Below, in pieces: positions 1 to 8,066 of a stretch of DNA of 12,067 nt (positions are counted from its first letter, which is position 1; every line of letters starts with the position of its first letter). Made by a program: the position numbers and the translations under genes. The notes under the pieces are model-generated. The model was given only the letters and a program-made list of their open reading frames with translations, made no database searches and was not told where the DNA came from. Source of the stretch: Gammaproteobacteria bacterium UBA3532 (lineage in GTDB: Bacteria; Pseudomonadota; Gammaproteobacteria; Enterobacterales; UBA3532); assembly GCA_002376965.1 (NCBI GenBank), contig DFOV01000436.1, forward strand, positions 5,392 through 17,458, in the 5' to 3' direction.

Positions 1-1
1 A

Positions 2-2353
2 CTACTCGCGTTGGAGAAGATGCTTTTGTTTTACAATGTGTTCGATATCGGATGCCATAGAGCTCAGATCTTTAAGGCGCTGCAATGTGCCCATTTCGTT
101 TACTAGCTTATCCATCATGTTAATCAAGTAGACTTCTTGCTCTTCACTTAGATCAAGCACATGGAATGAAGCGTAAAGCGTTTCTGAAAACTTGGATTTG
201 AGATCATCAATATCATCTTGAATGGCGTCTACCGTTTGATGATGACTGGCTGACATCGAGTGAAGCTTATCGTCAAGCTCATCAAGCAAGGCCCGTTGCA
301 AAATATCGCGCCATTTTGCTTCCAGTATTTCAATAACCACAGCAACCACATCTCGAATTCGGCCAGCCAGGGTTTCTTCCTGGGGCATATTTTTAATCAG
401 GATGGAGCAATTCGATGCATTGCACATCAGTCGCTGGTTAAAGTTATATATACGGCCCTTATCGTGTAATAATGCAAAGAGTTGGCGCACTAGCTCTGGT
501 TCGCCCAAGTCTCCCTTTGATTGGCGCGTGCGTGAATCACGCAGTTGGACAGCGGTTTTAAGCCCGAGATTGGCAAAAAACTGATTAATTTTTTCGACCA
601 GGGGCGCATCGTGGTGAACACTCAGCATGTCTTTGGTCAACTGCAGAATGCCACCGTATTCAGACGCTTCACGCATGGCCTCGAAAGCCGCAGACTGCGA
701 ATATTGAAGCATCGACTCTTGTTGTTTTTCTTTTTGGTAACGCTCATGAGAAAGGTTTAAGCGGTGGGCAATTTCTGTAACGCCTAGCTGAATGTGAATG
801 ACTTCATCGACTCCCGCATCCTGAAGTCCAACCAGCAGCTCGGAGCCAGACGCTTCGATGAGGGCGACGGTGTAATGATTGGAAAATACTTCCAATACAT
901 CTGCGGAAAATACTGCGTCTCGCGGTGAAACCAAGACAATATCATCATCTTCAAGAGAGGCTGTTTTTAGCTCACTGTTCGTTAACGTTTGGGAGTGTCC
1001 AAAGTATTTGCCAACCGAAAGCAGTAGCGATTGGCGTAATTGATTAGGCGATTCAATAATACACAGGTTTTTATCTGGAACTGACTGCGCGTGCTCTCGC
1101 TCTTCCTCAAAATCAATAATAGCGGCTGTTTTTTCTTTTTCCAGATAAGCGAGATATTCGCTTATAAGGAGAGGTTTGCAGAAATAAAATCCCTGGATGA
1201 TAGCGCGCCCCTGGCCCAGAAGCATATCTAACTGCTCTCTGGTTTCGACACCCTCGACAACTAAGCGTAAGCGGAGTTCATGAGCCAGGGTATAAAGTGA
1301 TTTGACGATAGCTATATTGGTGTCACTTTGCCCCAGCGTGCTGATAAAGCTGCGGTCAATTTTGACTTCATTTACGGGTAGGTCTTTTAAGTTGGATATA
1401 GTGGAGTAACCGGTCCCAAAGTCGTCTAACGAAATTGAAAAGCCACGCACCCTTAGCTTGGTAATGCACTGTATTCGCTCTTCCGACGCATTGAGTATGC
1501 TTGATTCCGTGATTTCCAATGTAATGCGATCGGGGGTGATTTCATACTCATTGAAAACGGCGATCAGTACTTCTACGAAGGGGTAACTTATGGATTTAGC
1601 CGATAAATTGAACGAGTAACGCAGAGAAGTTTCACTCTGAATATCCCTGAGCTGCCTTAGCGTTGTCTGAATAAAACCGATAGTAAACTTGTCTTCCAGA
1701 CCGTTTAGTTCAATTCCTGGAATAAAATGGAAGGGGGATAGCAAACCATGCTCGGGGTGATTCCAGCGCGCCAAGCATTCCGCACCATCTATTTTTCCAT
1801 TTTCGGTATTAATTTGTGGCTGAAATGCAGGAACAAACTCACTTTTCTCAATGCCTCTTAGATAATCATCCTTTTTAAATGCAAACTGTTCAGCCAGATT
1901 TGAAATGGTGAGAGGTTCGGGCGACGTGCTAGGCGTAAGTTTTTGAGGTGTATTTGCATTCGCTTTTTTTGCTTTGATCTGGTTAATAATGGAGCTAAAG
2001 TCTTTATGGTTGAAAGGCTTGGCAAGGGTGCCAAGCATGTTTAATCCGTGCTTTTTGCCTACAGCTACGGTGGTTTCCAGAATGTTCGGCTCCATGCCAG
2101 ACACGATGACAATGGGCTTCTTAAATTCCTCGCCTTCCAGATACGCGAGAATGTCTAGCCCGTCTACTGCTGGCATTTTTATGTCAAGAAAAAGAGCATC
2201 CGCAGCCCATAGCGCTTCTGGGGGCGTTTCTGTCCAGCATCCAAAGGCAACTGCTTTGACCTCGCAAAGCTCGCTAAAATCAAGAATAAGTTCCCGAATC
2301 AGATCGGAATCATCAACCACAACGATGCTTACTGGGTTATCGGCCATATCCAT
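2..2353 (-). CDS. Response regulator with EAL (c-di-GMP phosphodiesterase) domain
   Basis: Cytoplasmic signalling protein of 783 aa, predicted to hydrolyse cyclic-di-GMP. An N-terminal receiver domain (about 7-125) has the acidic pair D14/D15, phospho-acceptor D57, S85 and K112. The EAL domain (about 172-405) has the signature E192 in the form ECL, FNLSAKS, E280 in LEITES, D310/D311 in DDFGTGYS, K331 in VKIDRS, and E367/E370, so the catalytic set looks intact and no GGDEF domain is present. Residues about 430-535 resemble a second receiver whose acceptor position is serine (IVLVSPRD), so it should not be phosphorylated. Residues about 558-685 (with LIKNMP) look like a sensor-type domain, followed by a helical tail. 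I chose ATG 2353 because GGAG lies 9 nt upstream; an in-frame GTG at 2446 has no ribosome site. The stop is TAG at 2-4. The partner histidine kinase is not in the window. Confidence 0.88.
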   Translation of the reverse strand: MDMADNPVSIVVVDDSDLIRELILDFSELCEVKAVAFGCWTETPPEALWAADALFLDIKMPAVDGLDILAYLEGEEFKKPIVIVSGMEPNILETTVAVGKKHGLNMLGTLAKPFNHKDFSSIINQIKAKKANANTPQKLTPSTSPEPLTISNLAEQFAFKKDDYLRGIEKSEFVPAFQPQINTENGKIDGAECLARWNHPEHGLLSPFHFIPGIELNGLEDKFTIGFIQTTLRQLRDIQSETSLRYSFNLSAKSISYPFVEVLIAVFNEYEITPDRITLEITESSILNASEERIQCITKLRVRGFSISLDDFGTGYSTISNLKDLPVNEVKIDRSFISTLGQSDTNIAIVKSLYTLAHELRLRLVVEGVETREQLDMLLGQGRAIIQGFYFCKPLLISEYLAYLEKEKTAAIIDFEEEREHAQSVPDKNLCIIESPNQLRQSLLLSVGKYFGHSQTLTNSELKTASLEDDDIVLVSPRDAVFSADVLEVFSNHYTVALIEASGSELLVGLQDAGVDEVIHIQLGVTEIAHRLNLSHERYQKEKQQESMLQYSQSAAFEAMREASEYGGILQLTKDMLSVHHDAPLVEKINQFFANLGLKTAVQLRDSRTRQSKGDLGEPELVRQLFALLHDKGRIYNFNQRLMCNASNCSILIKNMPQEETLAGRIRDVVAVVIEILEAKWRDILQRALLDELDDKLHSMSASHHQTVDAIQDDIDDLKSKFSETLYASFHVLDLSEEQEVYLINMMDKLVNEMGTLQRLKDLSSMASDIEHIVKQKHLLQRE

Positions 2354-2474
2354 TTTTATGTACTCCGAAACTCTCGGATTTAACTCCAGATTGTCTATCA
2401 ATATAATTAGCGTAGTAGAATTTTTAACCGGTTGCTTAGATTCCACTATAAATCTTAAGTTATTTTGGATGCGC

Positions 2475-2488
2475 CTGATTTACGTCAA
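2475..2488. promoter_or_regulatory. Possible FNR/Anr-type box
   Basis: The 14-mer CTGAT-TTAC-GTCAA differs by one base from the Anr/FNR pattern TTGAT-N4-GTCAA. It lies about 120 bp upstream of the EAL response regulator start and about 87 bp upstream of the deaD -10 element. On the minus strand its TTGACG could instead be a -35 hexamer, but no good -10 follows at 16-18 bp. This is a pattern match only; I cannot tell whether the regulator exists in this organism. Confidence 0.25.
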
Positions 2489-2565
2489 GAATGTGCGTTT
2501 GACGCGAAGTTAGTTTGGCAAGGTACAAAAAATAATCAATATAGAAGGCGCTTTCTAGTTAGCTA

Positions 2566-2574
2566 TGCTATAAT
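2566..2574 (+). promoter_or_regulatory. deaD promoter, extended -10
   Basis: TGC followed directly by the consensus TATAAT (2569-2574) makes an extended -10 element. No good TTGACA-like -35 is found at 16-18 bp, as is common for extended -10 promoters. Transcription should start near 2581, giving a 5' leader of about 131 nt before the deaD ATG. The leader is G/T-rich and I recognise no known riboswitch or RNA thermometer in it. Confidence 0.6.
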
Positions 2575-2711
2575 CTCCGCCCTTTTTTCGCGCAGCGTCT
2601 GGTTTGCTCTTGTACTTGATGGAGCTTGAGGTCGGAAGAACGTTCATTCATGTTCGGTAGGCCGGTGTTGGGGTTTTCAGATATTGCGCATTTATTGTTG
2701 AGGTTATTTTA

Positions 2712-4469
2712 ATGCGTGATGATGCGCCCACATTTGAACAGTTGGGACTGGCGAGTAGTGTCCTTTCTGCGGTAAAACAAATTGGATATGAGACTCCGTC
2801 TCCTATCCAGGAACAGATTATTCCCCATGTGTTAAGTGGGGTCGACGTGCTGGGACAGGCTCAGACTGGTACAGGTAAAACCGCTGCGTTCGCACTGCCG
2901 GTTTTGTCTACGATTGACAGGCAGTGCCAGCAACCACAATGCCTTGTTTTGGCTCCAACACGAGAGCTGGCCATTCAGGTGGCTGAAGCTTTTCAAAAAT
3001 ATGCGATGCATATTAAAGACTTTCATGTTCTTCCCATATACGGTGGCCAGGACTACCGCGGTCAGATCCGGGCGCTGAAGCGCGGTGTGCATGTGGTGGT
3101 TGGAACGCCAGGGCGCGTCATGGATCACATGCGTCGTGGTACATTGGTTCTTGATTCTTTGCGTACAATTGTTCTCGATGAAGCCGATGAAATGTTACGC
3201 ATGGGCTTTATTGATGACATAGAGTGGGTCATGGAGCATGTGCCAGATCAAGCGCAGGTTGCTTTATTTTCAGCCACTATGCCTAAGCCTATTCGTCGAA
3301 TAGCCCAGACCTATTTAAAGGATGCTGTTGAAGTGACCGTGAAGCAAAAAACGGCGACAGCAGAGAAAGTTCGCCAACGCTACTTGCTCATTGGCAACCA
3401 TCAAAAGCTGGATGCATTGACGCGCTTACTTGAAACAGAAGCATTTGATGGCATGATTATCTTTGTCAGAACCAAGACAGCGACCGTTGAATTGGCTGAA
3501 CGATTAGAAGCGCGTGGCTATGCGGCGGCGGCACTCAATGGCGATATTCCGCAAAATCAACGTGAGCGAACGGTCGATCAGCTAAAAGCCGGCAAGATGG
3601 ATATTCTGGTTGCTACCGACGTTGTTGCGCGTGGTTTGGATGTTGAACGCATCAGTCATGTTATTAACTATGACATCCCTTATGATACCGAAGCCTATGT
3701 TCACCGTATTGGTCGTACAGGACGGGCTGGCCGAGAAGGCGATGCCATACTATTGATTACGCCGCGTGAAAAGCGCTTACTTGGCATGATTGAGCGCGAT
3801 ACCAAGCAAAAAATTGAATTAATGCAGCCGCCTTCTGCAGAGTTGGTGAATACGACCAGGATCAGTCGGTTTCATCAGCGCATACTCGATACGATTGAGC
3901 AGCAGGATTTGAGTTTCTACGAGGAATTGTTAAACAGTTTATGCCAGGAAAAAGATATTTCCTATCAACTGGTTGCTGCTGCTTTGGCGCACATGCAGCA
4001 AGGAGAGGAGCCGCTATTAGTCAAAGGTGACCTTGAGCAGGTTCGAGATCGTGGCGATCGCAATAAAGATCGACGAGAGCGCTCCAGAGATAAACGAGGA
4101 GAACGTGGAGAGCGAGGAGATAGAGGCCAGAAGCGTTCTAGACCGGCTGAAGAAGGCATGGAACGTTATCGCGTTGAAGTAGGCCATAGTCACGGTGTTA
4201 AGCCTGGCAATATAGTAGGCGCAATTGCCAATGAAGCGGATATAGAAAGCAAATACATTGGACGTATCGATATATTCGATGATCACAGCACTGTGGATCT
4301 GCCAGAAGGGATGCCCAAAGAAACCTTCCAGTCATTAAAGAAAGCCTGGGTATCTGGTCAGCGGTTGAATATTAGTAAGCTTGGTACTAGTCAATTCAAG
4401 CCTGCGGCGCGTGTGAAGGACGGGAAAGGGAGAAGCGACAAGAAGAAAAAGCGGAAACCAGATCAGTAG
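2712..4469 (+). CDS. deaD: DEAD-box ATP-dependent RNA helicase DeaD/CsdA
   Basis: ATP-driven RNA duplex unwinding; the family acts in ribosome assembly, mRNA decay and cold adaptation. All core motifs are present in the 585 aa: Q motif near PSPIQ (29-33), Walker A AQTGTGKT (50-57), PTRELA (82-87), TPGR (132-135), DEAD (156-159), SAT (187-189), the motif IV region IIFVRTK, ARGLD (306-310) and HRIGRTGRAGR (331-341). A charged Arg/Asp/Gly-rich linker (about 443-480) leads to a DbpA-type RNA-binding domain (about 484-558), then a Lys-rich tail. This architecture separates DeaD from RhlB, RhlE and SrmB. Length is slightly below E. coli DeaD (629 aa). The ATG at 2712 has GAGG 8 nt upstream. It is a single-gene transcript with its own promoter and terminator. 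Confidence 0.95.
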   Translation: MRDDAPTFEQLGLASSVLSAVKQIGYETPSPIQEQIIPHVLSGVDVLGQAQTGTGKTAAFALPVLSTIDRQCQQPQCLVLAPTRELAIQVAEAFQKYAMHIKDFHVLPIYGGQDYRGQIRALKRGVHVVVGTPGRVMDHMRRGTLVLDSLRTIVLDEADEMLRMGFIDDIEWVMEHVPDQAQVALFSATMPKPIRRIAQTYLKDAVEVTVKQKTATAEKVRQRYLLIGNHQKLDALTRLLETEAFDGMIIFVRTKTATVELAERLEARGYAAAALNGDIPQNQRERTVDQLKAGKMDILVATDVVARGLDVERISHVINYDIPYDTEAYVHRIGRTGRAGREGDAILLITPREKRLLGMIERDTKQKIELMQPPSAELVNTTRISRFHQRILDTIEQQDLSFYEELLNSLCQEKDISYQLVAAALAHMQQGEEPLLVKGDLEQVRDRGDRNKDRRERSRDKRGERGERGDRGQKRSRPAEEGMERYRVEVGHSHGVKPGNIVGAIANEADIESKYIGRIDIFDDHSTVDLPEGMPKETFQSLKKAWVSGQRLNISKLGTSQFKPAARVKDGKGRSDKKKKRKPDQ

Positions 4470-4522
4470 ATAGGTTTCAACTAAAGCGATAAATGAAAGA
4501 TAAACCGGCTCTATAGAAATGT

Positions 4523-4558
4523 AAAAAGGCCAACGATTGTAAAAGCTGGCCTTTTTTT
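4523..4558. terminator. Intrinsic terminator, probably bidirectional
   Basis: A perfect 10-bp stem AAAAAGGCCA / TGGCCTTTTT (4523-4532 with 4547-4556) encloses a 14-nt loop and runs into seven T on the plus strand, about 50 bp after the deaD stop. Read on the minus strand the same stem is followed by a run of five T, so it can also end the glnK-amtB transcript, whose last stop is at 4604. It separates two converging units. Confidence 0.88.
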
Positions 4559-4572
4559 ATCTGAGTCACTTT

Positions 4573-4610
4573 CCTTTAGTTCAATAAAGCAAGGCTCAAT
4601 AAACTAAAGG
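4573..4610. repeat. Inverted repeat over the amtB stop codon
   Basis: CCTTTAGTT (4573-4581) and AACTAAAGG (4602-4610) form a perfect 9-bp inverted repeat around a 20-nt centre. The centre carries a short direct repeat TCAATAAA. The right arm contains the amtB stop codon (4604-4606). There is no T-tract, so it is not a terminator on its own; it could be a 3'-end stabilising hairpin. Confidence 0.55.
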
Positions 4611-5905
4611 TTATAACCCGACTCTTCGTGAAGGGTAATATCCAATCCTTGGGTTTCATCGTCCTTGTCGACACGAATGCCATTGGTTAGGACACCAACG
4701 AGCTTGAGGAGTACAAATGTCACTACAGCGGTGTAAGCGAATGTGGCGACAACCCCGATTGCTTGAACACTTAGCTGGCCAGCAATTGTTGAAATACCAT
4801 CAGCAAAACCATAGCCACTGAACACACCAAGCTCAGTTGAGCTGAAGATACCAGCCATTAAAGTACCCAGAATACCGCCTACGCCATGCACGGGAAAGAC
4901 GTCCAATGAGTCGTCGATTTTGAACTTGTTTTTGATCATTTGTGTTGCGTAATAGCAGACGACGCCAGCTACAAGACCAATCAACAAGGCTCCGCCTGGG
5001 CCAACAAAACCTGATGCTGGTGTGATGGTGCCAAGGCCTGCCACCATACCAGTTACAATACCCAGCACACTAGGCTTTCCGTGTTTAAGCCACTCAATGG
5101 TCATCCACGCCAAAGAACCGGCCGCCGCTGAAATATGGGTAACCATCATCGCCATAGCGGCATCGCCATTCGCTGCGACAGCGCTACCACCATTAAAGCC
5201 AAACCAGCCGACCCATAGCATACCTGCACCAGTTACTGTCATGGTCATATTGTGAGGTGGCATCGCGGTGGTTGGAAAGCCGCGGCGAGGGCCAATCACA
5301 ATAGCTGCGACCAGTGCGGCCACGCCAGCGGTAATGTGGACAACGGTTCCACCTGCAAAATCATACAGGCCCAGGCCCATGCTGCCTAACCAGCCGCCGC
5401 CCCAAACCCAGTGGCAAACAGGCGCATATACAGCAATCAGCCAGAAGGCGCTGAATAATAACATCGAAGAAAACTTCATACGCTCAGCAAATGCACCAAC
5501 AATCAAGGCTGGCGTGATGATGGCAAAGGTGAGCTGGAACAAGGAGAACAATACTTCTGGCAGGGTTCCACTCATCGACTCTTTGGTCATACCGGCGAAG
5601 AAAACGCGATCCAGGCCGCCGATAAAGGCATTGCCGTCACTGAAACAAAGGCTATAAACCACAATTAGCCATAGTAATGAAACGATGCAGGTAATAGCAA
5701 AACATTGCATCAGTACCGATAGAATGTTTTTAGAGCGAACCAAACCGCCGTAAAAGAGCGATAGCCCTGGAATGGTCATAAAAAGCACCAGCGCTGTTGA
5801 CGTTAATATCCACGCCGTATCACCGGAATCAAGTCCTTCGCTGGCCATGGCAAGGCCAGGCATGCAGCTAAGTAGAAGCAGTCCAATTGTGTGTAAGATT
5901 TTCAT
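4604..5905 (-). CDS. amtB: Ammonium transporter AmtB
   Basis: Inner-membrane ammonium channel of the Amt/Mep/Rh family, active as a trimer and blocked by non-uridylylated GlnK. The 433-aa protein starts with a cleavable signal peptide (about 1-21, ending AMA) and has about 11 hydrophobic segments. Visible landmarks are PGLSLFYGGLVRSKN (46-60), D182 in YDFAGG, the pore twin-histidine pair H190 (GGTVVHITAG) and H340 (DVFPVHGVGG), and F237/S241 in GWFGFNGGS, matching E. coli F215/S219. The C-terminal tail, which mediates GlnK control in the family, is present and ends in GYNL. The ATG at 5905 has AGAGGA 5 nt upstream. It follows glnK by 103 bp with no terminator between, so the two should be cotranscribed from the sigma-54 promoter before glnK. 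Confidence 0.96.
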   Translation of the reverse strand: MKILHTIGLLLLSCMPGLAMASEGLDSGDTAWILTSTALVLFMTIPGLSLFYGGLVRSKNILSVLMQCFAITCIVSLLWLIVVYSLCFSDGNAFIGGLDRVFFAGMTKESMSGTLPEVLFSLFQLTFAIITPALIVGAFAERMKFSSMLLFSAFWLIAVYAPVCHWVWGGGWLGSMGLGLYDFAGGTVVHITAGVAALVAAIVIGPRRGFPTTAMPPHNMTMTVTGAGMLWVGWFGFNGGSAVAANGDAAMAMMVTHISAAAGSLAWMTIEWLKHGKPSVLGIVTGMVAGLGTITPASGFVGPGGALLIGLVAGVVCYYATQMIKNKFKIDDSLDVFPVHGVGGILGTLMAGIFSSTELGVFSGYGFADGISTIAGQLSVQAIGVVATFAYTAVVTFVLLKLVGVLTNGIRVDKDDETQGLDITLHEESGYNL

Positions 5906-5920
5906 TCGGTCCTCTATATG

Positions 5921-5948
5921 TTTATAGAAAATGGTTTATAGAAAATTG
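5921..5948. repeat. 14-bp tandem duplication in the glnK-amtB spacer
   Basis: Two adjacent 14-mers, TTTATAGAAAATGG (5921-5934) and TTTATAGAAAATTG (5935-5948), differ at one position. They lie just upstream of the amtB ribosome site in an AT-rich spacer. This is probably a slippage duplication. The unit could keep the amtB start region unstructured, but no function is shown. Confidence 0.6.
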
Positions 5949-6008
5949 TGTATAAAGAATTCGTGATTAAAAAATTAAAGTGTGGATTACATAAAGCAGT
6001 TATAAGCG

Positions 6009-6476
<468 letters not shown>

Positions 6477-6518
6477 TCATAACGCATGATCAGTAGGTTA
6501 CGAAAGTTGGTAGATCAT

Positions 6519-6644
6519 TGTGGTGCAATACCGGGTTTGTGAATGGTGCAAATGGTCTTTAATGGTGCGTTTTTGGTGGGGCTTAGTCATGATTTATGCG
6601 TTGGAATGGTGCTTTTTGTTTAAGTGTCCGCCCTAAAAGCACCA
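6519..6644. promoter_or_regulatory. Cluster of TGGTGC half-sites upstream of the glnK promoter
   Basis: TGGTGC occurs at 6521, 6544, 6563 and 6607 in the same orientation, and once inverted as GCACCA at 6639-6644. Three copies share the octamer AATGGTGC (6542, 6561, 6605). TGGTGC is the right arm of the E. coli NtrC operator, and the cluster lies 50-190 bp upstream of the -24/-12 element, the usual enhancer distance. The matching left arms are poor (at most 2 of 4 bases of GCAC), so these are half-sites or weak operators. Confidence 0.5.
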
Positions 6645-6647
6645 TAT

Positions 6648-6876
6648 ACCCGAATCAATTCAAGATGCTTGCTTCAACCTTAATCAACCTCTGCTCTGGA
6701 TAATGGCTCACAGACGCTTTGGAGGCTATTTGCGCCGTCATAAACGCGTTCCAGACGCGAACATGACTAAAGAATCATCCATGATTCAGCTTCAATAGCC
6801 TCCAAAGCGTCTCTTAAATAAATATTTTGCTTATCCAGAATTCAGGTTAATCAAGGCATCTTGAGTTCACCAGGGT
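6648..6876. repeat. Nested imperfect palindromic element (about 229 bp)
   Basis: All pairings share one dyad axis at position 6762: ACCC (6648-6651) with GGGT (6873-6876), 6657-6667 with 6857-6867 (10 of 11), TCTGGATAA (6695-6703) with TTATCCAGA (6831-6839 after a small shift), and a perfect 19-bp pair 6712-6730 with 6794-6812. A further 13-nt pair, 6678-6690 with 6844-6856, matches at 11 of 13. The central loop holds two more hairpins: GTCAT/ATGAC with CGCGT/ACGCG (6737-6767), and GAATCAT-CC-ATGATTC (6772-6787). I see no reading frame resembling a protein and no clear target-site duplication. It lies between the fadA stop (6894) and the glnK regulatory region, and may be a MITE-like or structured intergenic repeat. 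Confidence 0.65.
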
Positions 6877-6893
6877 TTCAGTTTCAATACGGG

Positions 6894-8066
<1,173 letters not shown>

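Noticed and set aside
2354..2446. 31-residue extension of the EAL regulator from GTG 2446
   Set aside because: It has no ribosome site and adds nothing conserved before the receiver; ATG 2353 has GGAG at 9 nt.
1974..2513. 179-codon open frame on the plus strand opposite the EAL regulator
   Set aside because: It is antisense to a well-supported receiver/EAL coding region and its translation resembles no domain.
5268..5657. 129-codon open frame opposite amtB
   Set aside because: A shadow of the amtB coding strand; proline-rich translation with no recognisable motif.
6640..6893. Possible transposase remnant or small gene in the palindromic element
   Set aside because: No frame gives a recognisable protein and I see no target-site duplication, so only the repeat itself is reported.
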